This document shows positions 32,410 to 39,834 of a stretch of DNA of 64,000 nt, one piece after another. Numbering within the stretch: the stretch's first letter is position 1; the number at the start of each line of letters is the position of its first letter. The stretch lies in contig NZ_JANKMS010000011.1 of NCBI RefSeq assembly GCF_024649945.1, positions 121,761-185,760 on the forward strand, in the 5' to 3' direction. Position numbers and translations under genes: made by a program. The notes below the pieces were generated by a model, which was given only the letters and a program-made list of their open reading frames with translations, had not been told where the DNA came from and did no database searches. The DNA is from Flavobacterium panacis. GTDB taxonomy: Bacteria > Bacteroidota > Bacteroidia > Flavobacteriales > Flavobacteriaceae.

Positions 32410-33654
32410 ATGGATTTATTCAACGAAGTACTTAACGCCAAAAAGCAACTTGAAGATGTAGTTGCAGCGACGCCTTTAACCCAAAACCTTAATCTTTCAG
32501 ACGAATTTGAATCGACTATTTTATTAAAAAGAGAAGATTTACAAATTGTTCGTTCTTATAAAATTCGTGGCGCTTACAACAAAATGTCTTCGTTAAATGA
32601 AGTTGAAAAAGCAAACGGGACTGTATGTGCCAGTGCAGGAAATCATGCGCAAGGTGTTGCCTATTCTTGTAATCTTCTGAAGATTCATGGCAAAATTTAT
32701 ATGCCAAAAACTACTCCAAAACAAAAAGTAAAACAAGTTCAATTGTTTGGAAAATCGTTTGTTGAAATTGTTTTAACAGGAGATACTTTTGATGATGCAT
32801 ACGCTTCGGCAACCGCCGATGCTATCAAAAATCATAAAACTTTTATCCATCCTTTTGATGACGAAAAAGTAATTGCTGGACAAGGAACTGTTGGACTGGA
32901 AATTCTAGAAAACTTTAAAGAACCTATCGATTATGTTTTTGTTCCTATTGGCGGTGGTGGATTGGCTTCTGGATTGTCTGAAGTTTTTAAACATTTGAGT
33001 CCACATACTAAAATTATTGGTGTTGAACCAAAAGGTGCCCCTTCAATGAAAACTTCAATTGAAGAAAATCAGAATACGGCTTTAAAAACAATTGACAAAT
33101 TTGTAGACGGTGCTGCCGTAAAACAAGTTGGTGATAAAACTTTTGAAATCTGTCGATACAATCTGGAAGATATTATTCTGGTTCCCGAAGGAAAAGTTTG
33201 TACCACAATTTTAAGATTATACAATGAAGAAGCAATGGTCGTTGAACCTGCCGGTGCTTTAACCATTGCTGCTTTGGATTTTTATAAAGATAAAATAAAA
33301 GGTAAAAATGTAGTTTGTATTGTAAGTGGCAGTAATAACGACATTGAAAGAACTGCGGAAATCAAAGAACGTTCTTTGCTTTACGAAGGTTTAATGCATT
33401 ATTTTATGATTCAGTTTCCGCAGCGTCCAGGCGCTTTAAAAGAATTTGTAAACAATATTTTAGGTCCGGATGATGACATTACTTACTTTCAGTTTGCTAA
33501 GAAAAACAGCCGCGAAGTGGGTTCTGTTGTGGTTGGTTTAGAACTGAAAAATAAAAATGATATCATGCCAATCAAACTAAAAATGACTGAAAACGGATTT
33601 GAATTTCAATATTTGAACGACAATCAGGATTTGTTTACGCAATTAATTGGTTAG
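32410..33654 (+). CDS. ilvA: Threonine dehydratase, biosynthetic
   Basis: A 414-residue PLP enzyme that deaminates threonine to 2-oxobutanoate, the entry to isoleucine. K51 in RSYKIRGAYNKM binds PLP, SAGNHAQGVAYSC and PIGGGGLASGL are the substrate and phosphate loops, and a single ACT-like regulatory domain (about 330-414, beginning LMHYFMIQFPQRPGALKEF) allows feedback control. It is shorter than E. coli IlvA, which has two such domains. Leader peptide and attenuator upstream point to control by isoleucine. The remaining ilv genes are not in the window. Confidence 0.95.
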   Translation: MDLFNEVLNAKKQLEDVVAATPLTQNLNLSDEFESTILLKREDLQIVRSYKIRGAYNKMSSLNEVEKANGTVCASAGNHAQGVAYSCNLLKIHGKIYMPKTTPKQKVKQVQLFGKSFVEIVLTGDTFDDAYASATADAIKNHKTFIHPFDDEKVIAGQGTVGLEILENFKEPIDYVFVPIGGGGLASGLSEVFKHLSPHTKIIGVEPKGAPSMKTSIEENQNTALKTIDKFVDGAAVKQVGDKTFEICRYNLEDIILVPEGKVCTTILRLYNEEAMVVEPAGALTIAALDFYKDKIKGKNVVCIVSGSNNDIERTAEIKERSLLYEGLMHYFMIQFPQRPGALKEFVNNILGPDDDITYFQFAKKNSREVGSVVVGLELKNKNDIMPIKLKMTENGFEFQYLNDNQDLFTQLIG

Positions 33655-33701
33655 CGATTGCTGATACTGATAAATATCAGTAAACAAAAAAGAAGTTATC
33701 G

Positions 33702-33709
33702 TATTTTTG
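33702..33709 (+). promoter_or_regulatory. Promoter -7 box of the haemoglobin gene
   Basis: TATTTTTG lies 25 bases before the start at 33734. A longer start at 33707 would fall inside the box, which supports the later one. Confidence 0.5.
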
Positions 33710-33733
33710 CATTCCACTTTAAATACTAAAAAA

Positions 33734-34144
33734 ATGACAACTCTTAAAGATATTTCCACGATAGAAGACATTAAACAAATGGTTGACAGCTTTTATGGCA
33801 ACGTTAGAAAAGACGATCTTATTGGTCCAATTTTCAATGACAAATTACAAGATCGCTGGGAACCGCATTTACAGAAAATGTACGGATTCTGGCAGACTAT
33901 TTTATTTGATGTCCGTGCCTATTCAGGTACGCCATTTCCACCTCACAAACAACTGCCTGTTGACCAAACTCATTTTGACCGCTGGATCGCCATTTTTAAT
34001 TCCACAATCGATTTGCAGTTTGCGGGGCCAGTAACTGAAGAAGCCAAAATGCGCGCTACTAATATGGCTTTTATGTTTAGCCATAAAATTGAATATTTTA
34101 GAAATGCAGAAAACGAATTGAGAAACGCAGCAAAAAAATCTTAA
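33734..34144 (+). CDS. Group III truncated haemoglobin
   Basis: The chosen start is codon 10 of the open frame, giving a 136-residue protein. It has the 2-over-2 globin pattern of group III: a B-helix tyrosine (Y21 in SFYGNVRKDDLIGPIF), EPHLQKMYGFWQTILF, and HFDRW with H80 as the likely haem-ligating histidine. Such proteins bind oxygen or react with nitric oxide or nitrite; the role here is not known. It is monocistronic and stands between ilvA and a secreted protein. Confidence 0.88.
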   Translation: MTTLKDISTIEDIKQMVDSFYGNVRKDDLIGPIFNDKLQDRWEPHLQKMYGFWQTILFDVRAYSGTPFPPHKQLPVDQTHFDRWIAIFNSTIDLQFAGPVTEEAKMRATNMAFMFSHKIEYFRNAENELRNAAKKS

Positions 34145-34173
34145 AAAATTTCTTTCAAACAAAAGTAGAAGTC

Positions 34174-34181
34174 TATATTTG
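34174..34181 (+). promoter_or_regulatory. Promoter -7 box before the 148-residue secreted protein
   Basis: TATATTTG lies 38 bases before the start codon at 34220 and matches the consensus; the -33 element is only TTC. Confidence 0.45.
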
Positions 34182-34219
34182 ATTAACTGAATTAACCCCA
34201 AATCGATATTCTTTTATTT

Positions 34220-34666
34220 ATGAAAAAAGTAATTTTCTTTATTGTAATCTGTTTTACATTCTTCAATCAATTAACGGCACAATCTCAAGCTTCAATTTCT
34301 AATTTATACAAAGGAACGGTTGACGGAAAAACGCCTGTAACTTTTTATATTAGAGCTGAGGAAAATCAGTGTAATGCTGAATTAGACTATATTGCGATGT
34401 ATCGATACAATAAATCCAACAAATGGATTCAATTGTATCCTTCACAAAATAAAAAGGTTGAAAATGAATTTATAATGGTTGAACATGGTTTCAGCGGTGT
34501 TCTGATGTTAAAGAAAGCAGGCAATACTTTCTCAGGTTTATGGATTAGTCCTGACACTAAAAAACAATTGAAAGTAGAATTGAAAGAAACTCCAATGACC
34601 AAAAAGGATATTGAAAACTACGCAAACACAATGGAAAGAGTAAGTTTTGAAAATAATGATTGCTAA
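34220..34666 (+). CDS. Secreted protein of unknown function
   Basis: A 148-residue protein with signal MKKVIFFIVICFTFFNQLTAQ. The mature part looks like a small beta-barrel: NLYKGTVDGKTPVTFYIRAE, then GFSGVLMLKKAGNTFSGLWI. Two cysteines remain in the mature protein (one at the very C-terminus), which could pair. I do not recognise the family. It has its own promoter box. Confidence 0.65.
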   Translation: MKKVIFFIVICFTFFNQLTAQSQASISNLYKGTVDGKTPVTFYIRAEENQCNAELDYIAMYRYNKSNKWIQLYPSQNKKVENEFIMVEHGFSGVLMLKKAGNTFSGLWISPDTKKQLKVELKETPMTKKDIENYANTMERVSFENNDC

Positions 34667-34731
34667 AAGGCTGCATTCTTCTTTCCGTCAAAAACTTACA
34701 AAAACGCAATAAAGGTTCTCTCGAACAAAAC

Positions 34732-34753
34732 TTTTGTGATTATTATCACAAAA
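34732..34753. promoter_or_regulatory. CRP/FNR-like palindrome before the aromatic hydroxylase
   Basis: TTTTGTGAT-TATT-ATCACAAAA is a perfect 9-bp inverted repeat with a 4-base spacer. It contains TGTGA-N6-TCACA, the exact half-sites of CRP-type regulators. It ends 49 bases before the hydroxylase start, in the position of an operator or activator site. Confidence 0.65.
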
Positions 34754-34802
34754 AAGGCAGGTTAAATTCGTAATTTTACATTTTAACTTACACGTTTTCG
34801 AA

Positions 34803-36575
34803 ATGAATCCAAATATTGAAACCAATCCGCTATTAGAAAAATTGCCTAAACATTTACAGCAATTTATTAAGCCACAAGATTATAGTGATTACACTCCTAT
34901 CAATCAAGCGGTTTGGCGATATGTGATGCGTAAAAATGTAGATTATCTTTCTAAAGTAGCGCATCGTTCTTATTTGGACGGTTTGAAAAAAACTGGAATC
35001 GAAGTTGATTCAATTCCGTCGATGTACGGAATGAACCGAATTCTAAGTGAAATTGGCTGGGCAGCGGTTGCGGTTGACGGATTTATTCCACCAAATGCTT
35101 TCATGGAATTTCAGGCTTATAATGTTCTGGTTATTGCTTCAGATATTCGTCAATTAGAACATATTGAATATACACCTGCTCCAGATATCATCCACGAAGG
35201 TGCTGGCCACGCTCCTATTATTGCCAATCCTGAATATGCGGAATATTTGAGACGTTTTGGCGAAATTGGCTGTAAAGCGATTTCTTCTCATAAAGATTAT
35301 CAGATGTACGAAGCAATTCGTCTGCTTTCTATTTTGAAAGAAGCCGAAGATACACCACAGGAAAAAATCGACGAAGCAGAAAAAGCGGTTGCCGATTTAC
35401 AAAACGATATGGGTGAATTATCTGAAATGGCTCAAATTAGAAACCTGCATTGGTGGACTGTTGAATATGGTTTGATTGGAACTGTTGAAAATCCGAAAAT
35501 TTATGGTGCTGGATTACTTTCTTCAATTGGTGAAAGCGCTCATTGCATGACCGATAAGGTGAAGAAAATTCCTTATGATATTTCTGCTGCGAATCGGAAT
35601 TTTGATATTACACAGTTACAACCGCAGCTTTATGTAACGCCGACTTTTTCTCATTTGAGTTTGATTTTAGAAGAATTTGCTAATAAAATGGCGTTGCGAA
35701 CTGGCGGTTTATCAGGTATTAAAAAACTGATTCAATCGAACGCTTTGGGAACAATTGAATTGAGTACTGGTTTACAAATTTCGGGAGTTTTTACTAATGT
35801 TATTAAGGAAGAAGGAAAACCGGTTTATATCCAAACTACTGGAAAAACAGCTTTGGCTTACCGCGAAAAAGAATTAGTCGGTCACGGAACTTTAACCCAT
35901 CCTCATGGATTTGGAAGTCCGATTGGGAAATTGAAAGGCTTTAATCTAGCGATTGAAGATATGAGTCCGAAAGATTTACAGGCGTACAGTATTGTTGAAG
36001 GCGAAAAGATAAAACTGGAGTTTGAAGGCAATATTATTGTGGAAGGAGAAATTATCACAGGTTCGAGAAATCTTCACGGAGAAATCATTTTAATTAGCTT
36101 TAAAAATTGTACTGTAACTCACGGAGAAACGATTTTATTTCAGCCAGATTGGGGTAATTACGATATGGCAATTGGCAAAAAAGTGATTTCTGCTTTTTCT
36201 GGTCCAGCCGATGTGAATAGTTTTGATTTAATTAATATTGTTCCTTCAACTAAAACTATTAAAGCAAAACATACAGACGAACGTGACGAATTGGAGCAAT
36301 TATACGCAACTGTTCGCGACATTCGAAACAATAAAAATTCTAAAACTGAATTACAATCTGTTTTTGAAAAACTAAAAAACAATCATACAAACGACTGGTT
36401 ATTATTAGTTGAAATTGCTGAACTTTTGAAAGATTCTGATGAAAAACAACTTTTACAAGAAGTCTTGGCACAGTTGGATCAATTGAAAATTAAACGCCCT
36501 GAAATTGCGCATTTAATTGCTGGAGGATTTGATTTAATTTTTGATAGTTCTTCTAATTTGCCACAAAGACACTAA
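34803..36575 (+). CDS. Aromatic amino acid hydroxylase (phenylalanine 4-monooxygenase type)
   Basis: A 590-residue protein whose first ~330 residues are the pterin-dependent hydroxylase domain. Iron ligands are H131 and H136 (IIHEGAGHAPI) and E221 (WWTVEYGLIG). It probably converts phenylalanine to tyrosine. Bacterial enzymes usually stop near residue 290; here about 260 further residues form a separate unit with GLQISGVFTNVIKEEGKPVYI and a late helical, lysine/glutamate-rich part. The last five codons (LPQRH) and the stop lie in an intergenic repeat. No ACT domain is seen. Confidence 0.88.
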   Translation: MNPNIETNPLLEKLPKHLQQFIKPQDYSDYTPINQAVWRYVMRKNVDYLSKVAHRSYLDGLKKTGIEVDSIPSMYGMNRILSEIGWAAVAVDGFIPPNAFMEFQAYNVLVIASDIRQLEHIEYTPAPDIIHEGAGHAPIIANPEYAEYLRRFGEIGCKAISSHKDYQMYEAIRLLSILKEAEDTPQEKIDEAEKAVADLQNDMGELSEMAQIRNLHWWTVEYGLIGTVENPKIYGAGLLSSIGESAHCMTDKVKKIPYDISAANRNFDITQLQPQLYVTPTFSHLSLILEEFANKMALRTGGLSGIKKLIQSNALGTIELSTGLQISGVFTNVIKEEGKPVYIQTTGKTALAYREKELVGHGTLTHPHGFGSPIGKLKGFNLAIEDMSPKDLQAYSIVEGEKIKLEFEGNIIVEGEIITGSRNLHGEIILISFKNCTVTHGETILFQPDWGNYDMAIGKKVISAFSGPADVNSFDLINIVPSTKTIKAKHTDERDELEQLYATVRDIRNNKNSKTELQSVFEKLKNNHTNDWLLLVEIAELLKDSDEKQLLQEVLAQLDQLKIKRPEIAHLIAGGFDLIFDSSSNLPQRH

Positions 36576-36584
36576 GGCGCTAAG
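36560..36584. repeat. GCCACAAAG-type intergenic repeat, copy 1
   Basis: GCCACAAAGACACTAAGG continuing CGCTAAG overlaps the end of the hydroxylase gene and supplies its stop codon. A similar copy lies at 45073-45097. Confidence 0.7.
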
Positions 36585-36618
36585 TTTTTTTTTAGTTTAA
36601 ACTAGTTAATTTATAATC

Positions 36619-36691
36619 TCTCGCAAAGACGCAGAGTCGCAAAGAAAATTTTTTTAAGTAAAATACTTTGCGACTCTGCGTCTTTGCGAGA
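36619..36691. repeat. Long perfect hairpin (CGCAAAGACGCAGAG family), bidirectional terminator candidate
   Basis: The arms at 36619-36644 and 36666-36691 are perfect 26-bp inverted copies (cores CGCAAAGACGCAGAGTCG and CGACTCTGCGTCTTTGCG) with a 21-base loop and a T-run after the right arm. It lies between convergent genes. The same arms flank the GxxExxY gene at 52176-52794. Confidence 0.85.
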
Positions 36692-36704
36692 TTCTTTTTT
36701 TTAA

Positions 36705-37334
36705 CTACAATTTCAAATCCTGGGTCAACTCCGTTTCAGACTCAATAGTTTTCCCATTGTATTGGAGTTTCCATCCCATTGAATTTGTCATGATTAAAAT
36801 CTTCGACAATTCGCTGATTAATCTGTTTTGGGCGTTAGTTTTAAGTGTAGATTTTTCGATTTTCTTAGCCAGATTCGCTTTTACTGATTTGTTGATTTTA
36901 TTATAATCGTCTCCCGTAAAAGGATTCAGTTTACTTTGTTCAACATCGTAAAACTTAATATCAGGATTTATGGTAATTTCTTCTTTTGGAATATTTAAAA
37001 TCGTAATCGTTTTGTTTTTTTCATCGATATCATATTTCATCTGATGTAAATCGTAAGCAACCGTAACATTTGCATTTACAACTACTAAAGCTTTCTTCTC
37101 AAAAGAAACCATGTCCATAAAATATTTCTGCTGATTTTTATAAGTAACGACTTCTGAAAAATGTCCTTCGGTTACCACCAATTTCCCAACATTTAAAATT
37201 TGCTGCTGAATTAAATTGGTATTATAATCCATTGAAGAATCGTCGTCTTTTTTGAAATCACAATATTTAAAAGCGAGAACAATTAATAAAACGATGACAC
37301 CGACACCTATAATTCTTTTGATCAAGTTTTGCAT
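36705..37334 (-). CDS. DUF4230 domain protein
   Basis: A 209-residue membrane-anchored protein with one N-terminal span (IIGVGVIVLLIVLAFKYC). The rest fits DUF4230: LVVTEGHFSEVVTYKNQQ, ALVVVNANVTVAYDLHQM and DIDEKNKTITILNIPKEE. The function is unknown; the bulk should lie outside the inner membrane. It follows tamL at a distance, separated by a long inverted repeat. Confidence 0.85.
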   Translation of the reverse strand: MQNLIKRIIGVGVIVLLIVLAFKYCDFKKDDDSSMDYNTNLIQQQILNVGKLVVTEGHFSEVVTYKNQQKYFMDMVSFEKKALVVVNANVTVAYDLHQMKYDIDEKNKTITILNIPKEEITINPDIKFYDVEQSKLNPFTGDDYNKINKSVKANLAKKIEKSTLKTNAQNRLISELSKILIMTNSMGWKLQYNGKTIESETELTQDLKL

Positions 37335-37381
37335 TCTAATAAAAATTTAAGACCAATTTACTTAATTTTTTAGTTTTTTTA

Positions 37382-37504
37382 GCCACGAATTCACGAATTT
37401 TAGCTAATTTCTTTGAGTACAAATATGTCTTAATTTCACAAATTAAAATTCGAATAATTCGAACTTAACGTTAGTAAATTAGAGCTAATTCGTAAATTCG
37501 TGGC
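37382..37504. repeat. Inverted repeat of the CACGAATT family
   Basis: GCCACGAATTCACGAATTTT with TAGCTAATTT (37382-37410) faces AAATTAGAGCTAATTCG and AAATTCGTGGC (37476-37504). On the minus strand it follows the tamL stop by a few bases and has a T-rich end, so it may act as its terminator. Confidence 0.75.
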
Positions 37505-37515
37505 GAAAAAAAAAC

Positions 37516-39834
37516 CTAAAACGGATATCCGATTGCGATATTCAAAATAAGATTGTCTTTTCGCCATGAACTGCTTCCGAAATTAATATCATCAATTACC
37601 CATCTTTGTCCGTCTGGTAATGCTGGATTTCTAAGCGGTATGGCTAAATCTGTTCTTAAAACTAAAAATGACAAATCGAAACGTAGACCTGCTCCTGCTC
37701 CAACTGCAAGTTCTTTCATAAAATCCTTCGAAATTTCGGCTCCCGGTTTATTTGGATCGGCATGCAAAAGCCAAATATTACCTGCATCTAAAAAGACAGC
37801 GCCTCTCACAATACTGAATAATTTCGCACGATATTCGGTATTGAATTCCAATTTTAAATCGGCAGATTGATCTGGAGTATAATTTATATTTGTTGTCGTT
37901 GGCGGAATAACATAACTTCCCGGCCCAAGAGTTCTTGCTCTAAAGGCTCGAATACTATTTGTTCCTCCTACTACAAATTGTTTTGATGCAGGAAGCGTAT
38001 TTGAGTTTCCATAAGCAAATCCAGCACCTAAAATTAATCTACTTGCTAATTCGCTTTCTTTTCCTAGTTTCAAATAATGCCTAAAATCTGTTTTAATTTT
38101 AACGTATTGACTAAACGGAACATCAAATATCGTTTTTACCTTATCCGGATAATCTGCACCAGTAACCAATCCTGTAATATTTCCAGCCAAATCCAATTCA
38201 CCATTAAAATAAATGGTGTTTTTTCGGCGTTTCTGCATCGTATTGGTATACGTATAATTATATGTTGGACCAAAAATCAATTGTTTTTCAATCACTTTTC
38301 CTAAAGCGGGATCTTCGTCTATGTCGGCTAAATATTCTGGTGTCACGTGATTTGGACTTACATAAGTCACATCAATTACATTTAGCTGATGTTCTTTACG
38401 AATGTTTTCTTTCCACAAATAACCGAATGAAGTATTAAAAGAATTCAAAGCATACAATTGTGTTCTTTTTTGATATTCGTAACGTAAAGTAGCTTTGGTT
38501 CTTGGCACAAATTCGCTGTTTCCTTCAATATTAAATGGTGTAATAAATCTTGGCCAAGTCAAACTAACTTCACCTCCAATTTTATAAATATTTTTTCCTT
38601 TATTAGCGCCTCCAAGTTGAAAATCGGCTCCTCCAAAAACAGAAGCGGTAAACAATTCTGCTCCTTTTAAGAAGTTTCGATTATTCCAATTCAAATTTAT
38701 TTCGGTACCTGTATAACTTGCCGAATTCGTTTTTCCAATGACTTCAACACGAATAAACTTTTTTGGTAAAAGTGTTAGGTAATAATAGGAATCTAATGCA
38801 TTCGGAATCGAATCTGATGGTTTAAATTCGTTTTTAACAAAACTAAAAGTTCCCAAATTTACAAAGCGGTTTAAAGTCAAATTATGATCTTTTCTATTGT
38901 AAACATCGCCTTTTTTGAAATAAATCGTTCGGTCGTAAATTCTTGGTTTAAAAGTATCCGCCGTATCAATTATCGTAAAATCTTTGTACTGTGTGATATT
39001 TCTTTTTCTATAAACCGCGCTGTCATTGGTTAGCGAATAATTTGGATAAACGAAGATTTTATCAATTTTATAAGCTGTCAATGCTTTAACAGGCGTATCA
39101 TCTTTTATAACCAATCGAATTTTTACCTCATGGTCGCCTTTACTGCTGTCTACTTTTGCTAAAATATAATCGGGATTAAAGTAGAAATATCCTTTTTCTT
39201 TTAGTCTCGCATCAATCCGTTCTCTTTCGGCTTTAATTACCTCCAAGTCATACGGATTCCCGACTTTCAACAGACTTCTTCTGTGACTTTTTGCAATAAT
39301 TTTTGACATTTTCAAAGAATCATCTGGAAAGATCACACTTTTTATAATGTATTGTTTTCTTGGTGTAACCGTATATTCTGCCGTAACTCTCTTGTTTCGA
39401 ACAGTCGAATCTGCACTGACACGTGTTTTAAAATACCCTCTGTTTTCAGTAAAATTTCGTAAAACAGATGCATTGTAATCTAAATCTACCTGACTGAAAA
39501 GAACTGGTGCTTCACCGACTTTGTTTCTTAGCCAATATCTAGTTCCTTTATCTTTTTTAGGTTCTCCGGCAAGATTGTAAATCAATAATTTAGGCCGAAG
39601 GCCAAAGATTTGTTTGTTTGGTTTTGGACGTAATAAACCTTCTAACTCTGTTTCTAAAGCTTTTCGATCTTTCTTTTTCATAATCGAATCTTTTATAGTC
39701 ACAGAACCGCCAGTATAAAGCAAATCGCCTTCTGGAAGATATTTGGTATTACTGCATCCTACGATAAAAAACAAGGAAAACAGTGCGATACACTTTATAT
39801 AAAATGGGTTTATATGATTATGTTTTAAGCTCAT
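37516..39834 (-). CDS. tamL: TamA-like outer-membrane lipoprotein (TamL)
   Basis: A 772-residue BamA/TamA-superfamily protein. The signal ends in FFIVGC, so unlike TamA it is acylated, a known Bacteroidota variant. POTRA-like domains (about 30-380) come before a C-terminal 16-strand barrel, with the lid-loop motif GGTNSIRAFRARTLGPGSY, and the last strand ends LNIAIGYPF with a terminal aromatic. It inserts or assembles envelope proteins or moves lipids together with TamB. Its first 17 bases overlap the end of tamB. Confidence 0.88.
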   Translation of the reverse strand: MSLKHNHINPFYIKCIALFSLFFIVGCSNTKYLPEGDLLYTGGSVTIKDSIMKKKDRKALETELEGLLRPKPNKQIFGLRPKLLIYNLAGEPKKDKGTRYWLRNKVGEAPVLFSQVDLDYNASVLRNFTENRGYFKTRVSADSTVRNKRVTAEYTVTPRKQYIIKSVIFPDDSLKMSKIIAKSHRRSLLKVGNPYDLEVIKAERERIDARLKEKGYFYFNPDYILAKVDSSKGDHEVKIRLVIKDDTPVKALTAYKIDKIFVYPNYSLTNDSAVYRKRNITQYKDFTIIDTADTFKPRIYDRTIYFKKGDVYNRKDHNLTLNRFVNLGTFSFVKNEFKPSDSIPNALDSYYYLTLLPKKFIRVEVIGKTNSASYTGTEINLNWNNRNFLKGAELFTASVFGGADFQLGGANKGKNIYKIGGEVSLTWPRFITPFNIEGNSEFVPRTKATLRYEYQKRTQLYALNSFNTSFGYLWKENIRKEHQLNVIDVTYVSPNHVTPEYLADIDEDPALGKVIEKQLIFGPTYNYTYTNTMQKRRKNTIYFNGELDLAGNITGLVTGADYPDKVKTIFDVPFSQYVKIKTDFRHYLKLGKESELASRLILGAGFAYGNSNTLPASKQFVVGGTNSIRAFRARTLGPGSYVIPPTTTNINYTPDQSADLKLEFNTEYRAKLFSIVRGAVFLDAGNIWLLHADPNKPGAEISKDFMKELAVGAGAGLRFDLSFLVLRTDLAIPLRNPALPDGQRWVIDDINFGSSSWRKDNLILNIAIGYPF

